Assembly: GCA_964393405.1 (NCBI GenBank)
Contig: CAYMTR010000007.1
Location: 38,205-102,204 of the forward strand
DNA length: 64,000 nucleotides
Direction of reading: 5' to 3'
DNA from: CAYMTR01 sp964393405
Lineage (GTDB): Bacteria > Bacteroidota > Bacteroidia > Bacteroidales > Prolixibacteraceae
Numbering within the stretch: the stretch's first letter is position 1; each line of letters begins with the position of its first letter. This document shows, in pieces, positions 27,397 through 36,813 of the stretch. A program made the translations under genes and the position numbers. The notes under the pieces are model-generated. The model was given only the letters and a program-made list of their open reading frames with translations, had not been told where the DNA came from and searched no databases.

Positions 27397-30300
27397 ATGA
27401 GTTTAGCAAAATTTCTGAGTGGACTATTTGGTACAAAATCAGATCGAGATATTAAGGAAATTTCTCCTATTGCGGAGACAATAAAAGTTGAATATGAAAG
27501 GGTGAAAAAACTTTCAAATGATGAGTTAAGGGGTGAATCATCCTTGTTGAAGAAAAGGATTAAAGATTATATAAAGGAAGAAGAGGATGAAATAGCTTCT
27601 TTACGAGAGAAAGCTGAAATTGTCGATTTAGAAGAAAGTGAAGTAATTTTCGACAAAATTGATAAATTGGTTGAATTGATAGACGAAAAACTTGAAAAGG
27701 TTTTAGATGATGTGCTTCCAATAGCATTTTCAATTGTAAAAGAAACTGCAAAGAGATTTACTGAGAATCCAAAGGTTGAAGTAACAGCAAGCGACTATGA
27801 CAGAGATTTAGCTGCTAAATTTAGCAATGTTGAAATTGTTGGAGATAAAGCGTATTGGCATAACACTTGGTTAGCTGGAGGAAATGAAATAACCTGGGAT
27901 ATGGTACATTACGATGTGCAGTTAATAGGTGGTGTTGTTTTGCATAAAGGTAATATTGCTGAAATGGCAACCGGTGAAGGAAAAACTTTGGTCGCTACTC
28001 TCCCCGTTTTTTTAAATGCTTTGACAGGTAAAGGTGTTCATATTGTTACTGTTAACGACTATTTGGCAAAACGTGACTCTGAATGGATGGGGCCAATTTA
28101 TCAATTCCATGGTCTTACAGTTGATTGTATTGATAAGCATCAGCCAAATTCTGAGGAAAGAAGAAATGCATACAATTGTGACATCACCTTTGGAACAAAT
28201 AACGAATTTGGATTCGATTACCTTCGCGACAACATGTCGATTAATCCTGAGGATCTTGTACAGAGAAAGCATCATTATGCAATAGTCGATGAGGTTGACT
28301 CGGTATTGATTGACGATGCGCGTACTCCGCTTATTATATCAGGACCTGTAAAGAAAGCCTCGGGAGATGAATTGTTTGCTGAGTACCGACCCAAGGTTGA
28401 GAGACTTGTAGCAGAACAACGGAAGTTGGTAAATCAGATTTTTGCAGATTCAAAAAAATTACTGACTAAGCCAGATGCTACCAAAAAGGAACTTGAAGAA
28501 GGAGCATTGTTGTTATACCGAGCACATAAAGGACTTCCGAAGAATTCATCTATAATAAAGTTTCTGAGTGAAGAGGGTATTAAGGCTCAGATGCAGAAGA
28601 CCGAAAATTTGTATATGCAGGATAATAGTAAAAGCATGCATATCGTAACAGATCCTCTTTATTTCATTATTGAAGAACAGCACAATACAATTGAACTTAC
28701 CGACAAAGGAATTGATCTCATATCTGGAGATACAGACGATTCAGACTTTTTTGTTCTTCCTGACATGGGGTCAGAAATTGCAGCACTTGAAAACAATACA
28801 GAATATTCAGCAGAAGAAAGGCTGGTAAAGAAAGATATACTATTACAAAATTATAGTGTTAAGTCAGAGAGGGTTCATACACTTAATCAGCTACTTAAAG
28901 CATATACTCTATTTGAAAAGGATGTTGAATACGTACTTATTGACGGTAAGGTAAAAATTGTTGATGAGCAGACAGGGCGTATTATGGAAGGTCGTAGGTA
29001 TTCTGATGGTTTGCACCAAGCAATAGAAGCAAAGGAAAGGGTAGTTATAGAAGCTGCAACTCAGACTTTTGCAACTATTACCCTGCAAAATTACTTCAGG
29101 ATGTATCATAAACTTGCTGGTATGACTGGTACTGCTGAGACAGAGGCTGGTGAATTCTGGGATATATACAAACTAGATGTAGTAGTTATACCAACCAACA
29201 GATCGATTGTTAGAGATGACAGGGAAGATCTTGTATATAAAACTAAAAGAGAAAAATACAACGCAATAATTCAGGAAGTTGAAGTACTTAACAAAAAAGG
29301 GAGACCGGTATTAGTAGGTACTACATCGGTTGAAATTTCAGAGCTATTGAGCAGGATGCTTAAGATGAAAGGCATCAAGCACAATGTACTCAACGCAAAA
29401 CTTCATCAAAGAGAAGCTGATATTGTTGCAGAAGCTGGTAAATGGGGTTCAGTTACAATAGCCACTAATATGGCAGGTCGTGGAACAGATATAAAACTTG
29501 CACCAGAGGTTAAAACAGCTGGAGGATTAGCGATCATTGGTTCAGAAAGACATGATTCACGAAGGGTAGACAGACAGTTGAGAGGTCGTTCTGGAAGGCA
29601 GGGAGACCCGGGTTCATCACAGTTCTTCGTTTCTCTTGAAGACGATCTGATGAGATTGTTTGGTTCAGAACGGATCACCGGAATTATGGATAGGCTTGGT
29701 TTGAAAGAAGGGGAAGTTATTCAACATTCAATGATATCTAAATCCATAGAGCGGGCACAGAAAAAAGTTGAAGAGAATAACTTTGGTGTCAGGAAAAGAC
29801 TTCTTGAATATGATGATGTTATGAATTCTCAACGTGAAGTTGTTTATAAAAGGAGAAGACATGCATTGTTTGGAGACCGTCTTGAAGTAGATATCATGAA
29901 TAACATGTATGATTCAATAGAAGAGCTTGTAAATCAACATGTGGGAGGAGATTATAATGAATTCAATTTTGAACTTATGAGAATGGCTACAATAGAGTCA
30001 TCTATAAAAGAGGAAGAGTTCAGAAAATTAAATCCAAATGAAATAACGGAAGCCATTTTTAAGCAGCTACTTGACGCCTATACAAGAAAGATAGATAATA
30101 TTGCTAAGCAGGCTAATCCTGTGATTAGAAATGTATATGAAAATCAGTCGCATCAGTATAAAAACATAGTAGTTCCTTTTACTGACGGGAAAAGACTTTA
30201 TCAGGTAGTCACTAATCTTGAAAAAGCTTATAAGAACAATAGTAAGGAAGTTGCAAAATCATTTGAAAAGCAGATTATTCTGAGTACAATTGATGAAGCA

Positions 30301-30699
30301 TGGAAAGAACAGCTCAGGGAAATGGATGATTTGCGACAATCTGTTCAAAATGCAACTTACGAGCAAAAAGACCCGCTATTAATATATAAACTTGAGTCTT
30401 TCAATCTCTTTAAAGAGATGATAGCAGTTGTTAATAAGAAGATAGTATCTATTCTTGCTAAAGGTCACATACCAATAAGTGATCCATCAGAAGTTAAGGA
30501 AGCCACAGAGCGAAAGAGAACAGATATGAGCAGGATGCAGACAGGAAGAGCTGGTGTTGAATCAAGAGGTAATCCAAACGAGCAACAACAAAGAATTCAG
30601 CCTGTGAGAACTGAAAAAAAGGTAGGAAGAAATGATCCTTGTCCTTGTGGAAGTGGTAAGAAGTTTAAAAATTGTCACGGTGCAGGTATGCAAGAATAA
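27397..30699 (+). CDS. secA: Preprotein translocase ATPase subunit SecA
   Basis: An 1100-residue motor ATPase that drives unfolded proteins through SecYEG. Walker A is ATGEGKTLVATLP (about residue 191) and the DEAD-like Walker B is IVDEVDSVLIDDARTPLIISG. The helicase-type second nucleotide-binding half includes NMAGRGTDIKL and RQLRGRSGRQGDPG. The C-terminus carries the zinc-binding SEC-C motif CPCGSGKKFKNCHG that contacts SecB or lipids. At about 1100 residues it is longer than the about 900-residue E. coli protein; insertions between the preprotein cross-linking regions are normal for Bacteroidota SecA. It supplies the Sec step used by all the exported proteins in this window, including T9SS cargo. 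lgt follows 22 bp downstream. Confidence 0.97.
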   Translation: MSLAKFLSGLFGTKSDRDIKEISPIAETIKVEYERVKKLSNDELRGESSLLKKRIKDYIKEEEDEIASLREKAEIVDLEESEVIFDKIDKLVELIDEKLEKVLDDVLPIAFSIVKETAKRFTENPKVEVTASDYDRDLAAKFSNVEIVGDKAYWHNTWLAGGNEITWDMVHYDVQLIGGVVLHKGNIAEMATGEGKTLVATLPVFLNALTGKGVHIVTVNDYLAKRDSEWMGPIYQFHGLTVDCIDKHQPNSEERRNAYNCDITFGTNNEFGFDYLRDNMSINPEDLVQRKHHYAIVDEVDSVLIDDARTPLIISGPVKKASGDELFAEYRPKVERLVAEQRKLVNQIFADSKKLLTKPDATKKELEEGALLLYRAHKGLPKNSSIIKFLSEEGIKAQMQKTENLYMQDNSKSMHIVTDPLYFIIEEQHNTIELTDKGIDLISGDTDDSDFFVLPDMGSEIAALENNTEYSAEERLVKKDILLQNYSVKSERVHTLNQLLKAYTLFEKDVEYVLIDGKVKIVDEQTGRIMEGRRYSDGLHQAIEAKERVVIEAATQTFATITLQNYFRMYHKLAGMTGTAETEAGEFWDIYKLDVVVIPTNRSIVRDDREDLVYKTKREKYNAIIQEVEVLNKKGRPVLVGTTSVEISELLSRMLKMKGIKHNVLNAKLHQREADIVAEAGKWGSVTIATNMAGRGTDIKLAPEVKTAGGLAIIGSERHDSRRVDRQLRGRSGRQGDPGSSQFFVSLEDDLMRLFGSERITGIMDRLGLKEGEVIQHSMISKSIERAQKKVEENNFGVRKRLLEYDDVMNSQREVVYKRRRHALFGDRLEVDIMNNMYDSIEELVNQHVGGDYNEFNFELMRMATIESSIKEEEFRKLNPNEITEAIFKQLLDAYTRKIDNIAKQANPVIRNVYENQSHQYKNIVVPFTDGKRLYQVVTNLEKAYKNNSKEVAKSFEKQIILSTIDEAWKEQLREMDDLRQSVQNATYEQKDPLLIYKLESFNLFKEMIAVVNKKIVSILAKGHIPISDPSEVKEATERKRTDMSRMQTGRAGVESRGNPNEQQQRIQPVRTEKKVGRNDPCPCGSGKKFKNCHGAGMQE

Positions 30700-30721
30700 A
30701 ATTGATAAATAATTAGACTCC

Positions 30722-31534
30722 ATGAATGAACTCTTATCCTTTATACATTGGGATTTTAACCCAGATATTTTTGTAATATTTAATCGCCCAATTAGGTGGT
30801 ACGGTTTAATGTTTGCGATCGGTTTCATAATTGGTTTGCAGATGGTTGAAAAATATCTCAAGCACGAGAAAGAAAATGTAAAATGGGTAGAGAGTCTTTT
30901 TATCTTTATTGTAATAGGAACAGTTGTAGGTGCTAGGTTAGGGCATGTTTTCTTTTATGCCTGGGATTATTATTCACAGCATCCATGGGAAATAATTAAG
31001 ACTTGGGAAGGGGGCCTTGCAAGTCATGGAGGAGTAGTCGGTATTTTTATTGCACTTCTGATACACTCAAAATATTACACTAAAAAGAATGTTTTCTGGA
31101 CAATTGACAGAGTTGTTATACCAACAGCTATTGTTGCAATGCTTATTCGACTTGGGAATCTGTTCAATTCTGAGGTATATGGAATAGAAACGACTATGCC
31201 TTGGGGCTTTATATTTGAAAGGAATAACGAAATAGTACCAAAGCATCCAACCCAATTATATGAAGCGATAGCATATCTGATAACTTTTTTTGTTATTAAT
31301 AGAATGTATTGGAAGACTAATGCAAAATCAAAAACCGGACTTATATCTGGAATCTTTTTTATTATGGTATTTGCAGCCCGTTTTTTGATTGAATTTGTTA
31401 AAGAAGATCAAGAAGCATTCGAAGCAGGTATGATTCTAAATATGGGTCAAATTTTGAGCATACCATTCATTATTGGAGGGATATTTCTGATATTATGGGC
31501 AAATAAAAAATGGCCATTTTCTACAAAGCAATAG
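30722..31534 (+). CDS. lgt: Prolipoprotein diacylglyceryl transferase
   Basis: A 270-residue inner-membrane enzyme with about seven hydrophobic segments. It transfers diacylglyceryl from phosphatidylglycerol to the lipobox cysteine of prolipoproteins, the first step of lipoprotein maturation. Family signatures are visible: RWYGLMFAIGFIIG near the N-terminus, the essential-His region GGLASHGGVVGIF, the Lgt signature RLGNLFNSEVYG, and HPTQLYEA downstream. It lies directly after secA, so export and lipidation are probably co-transcribed. Its clients in this window would include the FecB-type and thioredoxin lipoproteins. Confidence 0.95.
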   Translation: MNELLSFIHWDFNPDIFVIFNRPIRWYGLMFAIGFIIGLQMVEKYLKHEKENVKWVESLFIFIVIGTVVGARLGHVFFYAWDYYSQHPWEIIKTWEGGLASHGGVVGIFIALLIHSKYYTKKNVFWTIDRVVIPTAIVAMLIRLGNLFNSEVYGIETTMPWGFIFERNNEIVPKHPTQLYEAIAYLITFFVINRMYWKTNAKSKTGLISGIFFIMVFAARFLIEFVKEDQEAFEAGMILNMGQILSIPFIIGGIFLILWANKKWPFSTKQ

Positions 31535-32005
31535 ATCATTTTGGGTTTTTAATTTTTTTTAGGAATTCATTATTTTTTGAAAAAAATGGGGTTCAATTTT
31601 ATGATTCAATAAATTATTAAAAGGACAATTATACATATATAGATATATATGTATAATGTTATTGATTGTTAATTAGGGTTATAGATCTCCTTGCAAAATT
31701 TTGTTTCTTAAGTTAAACTTAACGTAAAGTACTGTTAGATAAAGGTGTGATTCAAAAATTAATCTTTTAACAATTTTTAACATTTTTTCGCTTTTGAAAT
31801 TTTTTCATATCATTATGTTTGTACAATAAATATTTAAAATTATTGTGCATATGATATAGGAAATGGAGATTGTGCTAGAATTTTGTTTTTCTGGGGTAAA
31901 AAACAACATAATCATCCAAGTAATAAAAATCCCTTCAGTAAATAAAAAATTTTGAAATTAAGTAACACAAAAGTTTAATTCTTAAGATACCTTCAAATTA
32001 ATTTT
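31535..32005. other. 471-bp AT-rich non-coding region with palindromes
   Basis: No credible gene on either strand. It contains a perfect 14-bp inverted repeat with 2-bp spacer at 31628-31657 (ATTATACATATATA arm), a 7-bp palindrome TTAAGTT-A-AACTTAA at 31708-31722, and a longer imperfect inverted repeat around 31809-31859 that pairs TATCATTATGTTTGTACAATAA with TTATTGTGCATATGATA. Homopolymer A and T runs dominate the rest. It may hold the lgt terminator and the EamA promoter, but neither could be placed securely. Confidence 0.6.
31628..31657. repeat. Perfect 14-bp AT-only palindrome
   Basis: Arms 31628-31641 and 31644-31657 are exact reverse complements with a GA spacer. Low complexity (alternating TA) lowers the significance, but a 28-of-28 match is notable. 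Could extrude as a cruciform or be a dyad operator. Confidence 0.5.
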
Positions 32006-32896
32006 ATGAATTACACAGGAGAAATAGCAGGTTTAGGGACAGCACTATGCTGGACAGCAACAGCGATGAGTTTTCAATATGCTTCTAGGAGGATTGGATC
32101 TTTATCGGTGAATCTAATCAGATTGTTGTTTGCCTTTGTGTTTTATCTTGCCTATAGTAAAATTTTCCTAAACCAATGGCTACCTCTTGATGCATCGCCA
32201 AAAGCATGGATATATTTAAGTTTATCAGGATTAATAGGCTTTGTTTTAGGAGACTTTTTTCTTTTTAAATCATATGAATTTATAAGTTCAAAAATATCTA
32301 TGTTGGTTATGGCAATGGCACCGCCAATTTCTGCATTACTGGCATGGATAATGCTTGATGAAATATTTACATGGGTTAACTTTTTAGGGATGGGCCTTGT
32401 TTTGGGAGGTGTATCTTTGGTTGTTTTAAAAAAGGAAAAAGGCAGTGGTAAAAAGCAATTTAGGTATCCGGTTAAAGGAATTTTGCTCGCTTTTGGGGGA
32501 GCTGTCGGACAGGGAGTTGGGTCTGTGTTTAGTAAAATAGGCATGGGAGACTACGATCCATTTGCTTCTTCTCAAATACGGGTAATTACTGGAATAATAG
32601 GTTTTGCAATACTAATTTCAATTTTGAAAAAATGGGGTAATATTCCCAAAGGATTTACTGATAAAAAAGCTAGCAAGGCATTGGTAATCGGTTCCTTTTT
32701 TGGGCCTTTTCTTGGAGTATCATTAGGAATGGTTGCATTCAAATATACTTCCTTAGGAATTGCATCAACTTTAATGGCAACTGTTCCAGTGTTCATACTT
32801 TTACCTTCACATATAATAATGAAAGAGAAGTTGACTTTAAATGAAGTGATTGGAGCCTTTATCGCGGTATCAGGCATAATTGTATTTTTCTTATAA
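32006..32896 (+). CDS. EamA/DMT-superfamily membrane transporter
   Basis: A 296-residue protein with ten hydrophobic segments arranged as two EamA repeats (about 5-140 and about 155-295). The first repeat has ALCWTATAMSFQYASRRIGSLSVNLIRLL and the second has a matching GVGSVFSKIGMGDYDPFASSQIRVITG. Conserved small residues lie in the repeat ends (AMAPPISALLAWIMLDE, ATVPVFILLPSHIIMKEKL). Proteins of this superfamily export or exchange amino acids, purines or other small metabolites; the substrate cannot be inferred. It stands alone between two intergenic gaps. Confidence 0.9.
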   Translation: MNYTGEIAGLGTALCWTATAMSFQYASRRIGSLSVNLIRLLFAFVFYLAYSKIFLNQWLPLDASPKAWIYLSLSGLIGFVLGDFFLFKSYEFISSKISMLVMAMAPPISALLAWIMLDEIFTWVNFLGMGLVLGGVSLVVLKKEKGSGKKQFRYPVKGILLAFGGAVGQGVGSVFSKIGMGDYDPFASSQIRVITGIIGFAILISILKKWGNIPKGFTDKKASKALVIGSFFGPFLGVSLGMVAFKYTSLGIASTLMATVPVFILLPSHIIMKEKLTLNEVIGAFIAVSGIIVFFL

Positions 32897-33059
32897 CTGC
32901 AATACATTAATTACTTAATTTTTATTCATGTTTTCAGCTTATTTTTAAGTTGGTAGAAAATGCTTTGCTTAATTATTTGAATATTATACCTATGTAAATA
33001 ATTAAATATTAATTGATTATGTGTATTTTAATTTTTATAACTATTAAACTCAAACAAAA

Positions 33060-33386
33060 ATGAAAATAAGAGTAGCAAAAAGAAATGGATATTGTTTTGA
33101 AGAGATACAGAACTTAGTTTATCTAAAAGCAAAGGGATCTTATACTGAACTATACATGAAAGATGGTAGTATGCATTTTTCGAGTAATTATCTTGGTAAA
33201 ATTGGTGATGCCTTAAAAGACCACCCATTCCTGAGGATAAGTAGATTTGAAATTGTAAATTTTTCCTTGATTAATGAAGTAAATGTGGTTGATTGCTTTT
33301 GCATATTAAGAAACGGAGATAAAAATATAAAACTAAGTTTATCGCCCGTAGGGTTGGAAAATTTAAGAAAAGAAAAAATTTTATAA
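33060..33386 (+). CDS. Stand-alone LytTR DNA-binding domain protein
   Basis: A 108-residue protein that is almost entirely one LytTR domain: EEIQNLVYLKAKGSYTELYMKDG in the first half and LKDHPFLRISRFEIVNFSLINEV in the second, which are the typical LytTR beta-strand and DNA-contacting segments. No receiver, membrane segment or signal peptide is present. LytTR proteins bind tandem imperfect direct repeats upstream of target genes. A second LytTR protein is encoded 18 bp downstream, so the pair is probably one operon. The target is unknown; autoregulation or control of the AI-2E exporter downstream is possible. Confidence 0.8.
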   Translation: MKIRVAKRNGYCFEEIQNLVYLKAKGSYTELYMKDGSMHFSSNYLGKIGDALKDHPFLRISRFEIVNFSLINEVNVVDCFCILRNGDKNIKLSLSPVGLENLRKEKIL

Positions 33387-33404
33387 ATTTTAAATTTAGC
33401 CCCA

Positions 33405-34160
33405 ATGAATAAGGTTTTATCAACGTTGATTTTAATTGACAATCATGAAGAAAAAGAACTTCTTTATGAACTTCTGAAAGGAGAAAAAAGAGCTATAGTA
33501 ATAGCGAAAAAAAGTTCAAGTGAAGGACTTGAAAAATTATTTTCCTTTGATAACCCGCAGATTATATTTTTGAATGCGTCATTTCATGATAAAGCTCGAG
33601 ATAAACTTAATAGTTTGGTCGAAAGAATTGACCCCCATCCGAAAATTGTTTATACTTTATCAGATGATTTAAATGAACATGAAATGAAGGAGATCAATCC
33701 AGAATATGTTCTTCGGAAGCCCTTTGTGTATGATGATATTGCAGATGTAATAAAAAAAATTGGAGAAGAATTTGATCAAAAACTAAAGGAATCGTATGAG
33801 AAGCTTAAGTCAAAGATGAATGAATTTGGAAAAATAAAACTTAAAAGTAGAAAAGGTTTTGTTTTTATATCTCCAGAAGAAATAGTTTATATTAAATCAT
33901 TAGGTTATTTGTGTGAACTCATCAATACAAATAATGAAAAAATTATTATTAGCTTAAGATTATGTGAGGTTTACAAAGGTCTGAGGCATCTTAATTTTTA
34001 TCAAGTAGGACGTTCAGTAATTATCAATTTAATTTTCTTGCATGATATAAGTAAAAAAAATAAGTATTGCACTGTCATTAATCAAGAGAATAAGTATGAT
34101 TTTAATATTTCAATTAGCGTTTTCAGGTATTTTGAAAAATTCGTTTCAGTTAAACTTTGA
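33405..34160 (+). CDS. LytTR regulator with degenerate (pseudo-)receiver domain
   Basis: A 251-residue protein with a receiver-like N-terminal half (about 1-125) and a C-terminal LytTR domain (about 140-250; EIVYIKSLGYLCELINT, then LRHLNFYQVGRSVIINLIFL). In the receiver half the position normally holding the phospho-acceptor Asp reads IIFLNASF, so Asp appears to be Asn. The conserved Thr/Ser (VYTLSD) and Lys (LRKPF) remain. It therefore may not be regulated by phosphorylation, and could respond to partner binding or be permanently active. No histidine kinase is nearby. It follows the stand-alone LytTR gene by 18 bp and precedes the AI-2E exporter. Confidence 0.8.
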   Translation: MNKVLSTLILIDNHEEKELLYELLKGEKRAIVIAKKSSSEGLEKLFSFDNPQIIFLNASFHDKARDKLNSLVERIDPHPKIVYTLSDDLNEHEMKEINPEYVLRKPFVYDDIADVIKKIGEEFDQKLKESYEKLKSKMNEFGKIKLKSRKGFVFISPEEIVYIKSLGYLCELINTNNEKIIISLRLCEVYKGLRHLNFYQVGRSVIINLIFLHDISKKNKYCTVINQENKYDFNISISVFRYFEKFVSVKL

Positions 34161-34189
34161 TAATTCTTTGTAGATTTGGTAAAAAAAAT

Positions 34190-35302
34190 ATGAGTAAACG
34201 GACTAGATATATTATCATAGCGATCAGTGCAATAATACTATTAATAATTGCATGGTTTTTTAGATCAATAGTAACTTATATTCTTGTATCTGCTGTTTTA
34301 GCTACTATGGGCAGACCCTTAGTCAGACAATTGGAAAAAGTAAAAATTTGGAAAATTAAATTTGGGAAATCCTTTAGTGCTCTTTTAACTTTATTTGCAA
34401 TTTGGATTGTTTTTTTCGGGTTATTTCTGATTATGATACCATTGTTAGCAAGTGAGTTTAAAGATTTAGCAAATGTTGACTTCAAAGCTTATTTGATTCA
34501 GCTTGAAGAACCTGTGAACAAGATAACTATGTTTCTGTTTAATCAAACAATTTCTTTTACTGATACTTCTTTAATAGAATTAGCAAGGTCAAAACTTTCT
34601 TCTTTTTTTAAGATATCTCAAATAACAGACATTTTTGGTACAATAGCCGGGACTGTTGGAAATATTTTGGTTGGTGTTTTTTCAGTGTCTTTCATTACAT
34701 TTTTCTTTTTAAGAGACGAAAACATGTTTAATAACGGAGTTTTAATGATAATCCCGACAGGTTATGAAGAACGGGTAACCAAAAGTATTGAAAGAATCAC
34801 TATTTTATTGAGAAGATACTTGATTGGCTTATTGCTTGAAATATTACTGGTTATGACTCTGAATACTATTGGATTAAAAATAGTAGGACTGGATCTTTCT
34901 GATGCGATGGTCATTGGATTATTTTGTGGATTTTTTAATGTTATCCCATATATTGGTCCATGGATTGGAGCCTTGGTTGGTATACTTATTGCACTGGCAA
35001 TTAATGTGAATGCAGATTTCATGAGTGTTACATTACCCCTGATTGCATTTATGGTGATTGTTTTTGCTGTCGTACAGTTTATTGATAATAATTTCTTTCA
35101 ACCGCTTATATATTCAAGCAGTGTTAAAGCTCATCCTCTTGAAATATTTCTGGTTATTTTAGCTGCCGGTAGTTTTGGAGGAGTCCTTGGAATGGTTTTA
35201 GCAATTCCTGTGTATACTATTTTAAGAGTTTTTGGAGCTGAATTTTTCTCAAAAATTAAATTTGTAAGGAAGCTTACTGAAAATTTAGATAAAGAAGAAT
35301 AG
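34190..35302 (+). CDS. AI-2E family (PF01594) transporter/exporter
   Basis: A 370-residue inner-membrane protein when started at MSKRTRYIIIAISAI; a longer frame opens at 34157 but would add 11 unlikely residues overlapping the upstream gene. About eight hydrophobic segments are present in the typical layout: two near the N-terminus, a soluble middle, and a cluster with the family core VIGLFCGFFNVIPYIGPWIGALVGILIA, followed by FIDNNFFQPLIYSSSVKAHPLEIFLVI. The family includes proteins linked to export of autoinducer-2, but also Na+/H+ antiporters, so the substrate is open. It is downstream of the LytTR pair and ends at a strong bidirectional terminator. Confidence 0.9.
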   Translation: MSKRTRYIIIAISAIILLIIAWFFRSIVTYILVSAVLATMGRPLVRQLEKVKIWKIKFGKSFSALLTLFAIWIVFFGLFLIMIPLLASEFKDLANVDFKAYLIQLEEPVNKITMFLFNQTISFTDTSLIELARSKLSSFFKISQITDIFGTIAGTVGNILVGVFSVSFITFFFLRDENMFNNGVLMIIPTGYEERVTKSIERITILLRRYLIGLLLEILLVMTLNTIGLKIVGLDLSDAMVIGLFCGFFNVIPYIGPWIGALVGILIALAINVNADFMSVTLPLIAFMVIVFAVVQFIDNNFFQPLIYSSSVKAHPLEIFLVILAAGSFGGVLGMVLAIPVYTILRVFGAEFFSKIKFVRKLTENLDKEE

Positions 35303-35338
35303 AAAAAAAATCCCGATAATTTATCGGGATTTTTTTTA
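35303..35338. terminator. Bidirectional terminator between the AI-2E gene and glyA
   Basis: Stem ATCCCGATA (35310-35318) / TATCGGGAT (35322-35330) with a 3-nt loop, flanked by an A-run on the left and a T-run on the right. It can therefore terminate both convergent transcripts. Confidence 0.9.
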
Positions 35339-35343
35339 ATATT

Positions 35344-36624
35344 TTACCATGCAAATAGCGGGTAATTTTTCATTATAGAATTTACTTTCTCTCTTACCGA
35401 TGAGATTGTTTTTTCATTCTCGAAATCAGTAATTACAGTATCAATTAGTTCAACAATTTGAGGCATTAAATCTTCTTTAACACCGCGAGTTGTTATTGCT
35501 GGTGTTCCGACTCGTAACCCTGAAGTTTGAAAAGGTGAGCGGCTGTCGAAAGGTACCATGTTTTTGTTCACAGTTAGATCTGCTGCAACCAGAGCGTTTT
35601 CAACTTGTTTGCCGGTGACATTTGGATATTTTGTTCTTAAATCAATTAGCATTGAATGGTTATCAGTTCCATCTGATATTACTTTATAACCAGCATCCAT
35701 AAAAGATTTAGCCATTACAGCTGCATTCTTTTGTACTTGAGACTGATATAACTTAAAAGAAGGATCCAGAGCTTCTCCGAAAGCTACTGCTTTAGCAGCA
35801 ATAACGTGCTCGAGAGGTCCACCTTGTTGGCCTGGGAAAACTGAAGAATCTATGAGAGATGACATCATTCTTATTTCTCCTTTTTTTGTGGTAATTCCCC
35901 AAGGATTCTCAAAGTCTTTGCCTATTAAGATTATTCCTCCACGTGGTCCGCGTAGTGTTTTATGAGTAGTAGAAGTAACAATATGAGCATATTTAACAGG
36001 GTTTTTAAGAAGACCTGCAGCAATAAGACCAGCAGGGTGAGCCATATCTATCATTAGAATAGCTCCAATTTTATCAGCGATAGCACGCATTCTTTCATAA
36101 TCCCAGTCTCTTGAATATGCAGAAGCCCCACCGATAATTAATTTGGGTTTCTCTTTGATTGCTAGTTCTTCCATTTGATCATAATCAACCCTGCCATCAG
36201 ATTCTTTAACTGAATAAGCAATAGGTTGATATAGAATTCCTGAAGAATTTACAGGAGAACCGTGAGAAAGGTGACCGCCATGAGATAAATCGAGTCCTAA
36301 AAATTTATCACCTGGTTTTAAAATCACACTTAAGACTGAAGCATTAGCCTGCGCGCCTGAGTGTGGTTGTACGTTAGCATATTCTGCATCATAAATTTTT
36401 GTAATGCGGTCAATAGCTAATTGTTCAGTCATGTCAACAAATTGGCATCCGCCGTAGTAGCGGTGTCCGGGATATCCTTCGGCATATTTGTTTGTCATAA
36501 CTGATCCCATAGCTTCCATGACTTGGTTGCTTACGAAATTTTCAGATGCTATTAACTCTATACCATTAAGTTGACGGTGAAGTTCTTTGGCTATAATGTC
36601 GAAAACTAAATCATCGCGTTTCAT
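35344..36624 (-). CDS. glyA: Serine hydroxymethyltransferase
   Basis: A 426-residue PLP enzyme that converts serine and tetrahydrofolate to glycine and 5,10-methylene-tetrahydrofolate, the main one-carbon source. The N-terminal LIASENFVSNQVMEAMGS, the GYPGHRYYGGCQFVD substrate loop, and the PLP-Lys motif VTSTTHKTLRGPRGG are all intact. Length fits bacterial enzymes (415-430). A promoter candidate is present upstream (36659-36686), and a bidirectional terminator lies just after the stop. Confidence 0.98.
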   Translation of the reverse strand: MKRDDLVFDIIAKELHRQLNGIELIASENFVSNQVMEAMGSVMTNKYAEGYPGHRYYGGCQFVDMTEQLAIDRITKIYDAEYANVQPHSGAQANASVLSVILKPGDKFLGLDLSHGGHLSHGSPVNSSGILYQPIAYSVKESDGRVDYDQMEELAIKEKPKLIIGGASAYSRDWDYERMRAIADKIGAILMIDMAHPAGLIAAGLLKNPVKYAHIVTSTTHKTLRGPRGGIILIGKDFENPWGITTKKGEIRMMSSLIDSSVFPGQQGGPLEHVIAAKAVAFGEALDPSFKLYQSQVQKNAAVMAKSFMDAGYKVISDGTDNHSMLIDLRTKYPNVTGKQVENALVAADLTVNKNMVPFDSRSPFQTSGLRVGTPAITTRGVKEDLMPQIVELIDTVITDFENEKTISSVREKVNSIMKNYPLFAW

Positions 36625-36658
36625 TTTATTTATTTTATTGATTTTTAATTAAGGTTCA

Positions 36659-36686
36659 CAAATATAACCAATTTGAAATAATCAAA
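36659..36686 (-). promoter_or_regulatory. Candidate promoter for glyA
   Basis: On the minus strand TATATTTG (36659-36666) fits the -7 consensus TAnnTTTG and TTTG (36683-36686) sits 16 bp upstream. The leader to the ATG would be about 30 nt. Confidence 0.5.
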
Positions 36687-36813
36687 TCTTAATTTTAAAA
36701 TCAAGGTGTAGTGTATAATTTTATCTTAACATGTATAACATTATTTGCTGTGTTTTTAGAATTATGTTACCTTAGTTTATATTTTAAATTTTTATCATCT
36801 GATAAATGTAAGC

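Noticed and set aside
31961..31990. 13-bp match (GTAACACAAAAGT) between the EamA upstream region and the reverse complement of the secA upstream region
   Set aside because: Short, AT-rich and without further flanking similarity; could be chance.
32152..32544. 130-residue minus-strand frame inside the EamA gene
   Set aside because: Lies wholly within a well-supported membrane protein gene and resembles no family; a shadow of hydrophobic codons.
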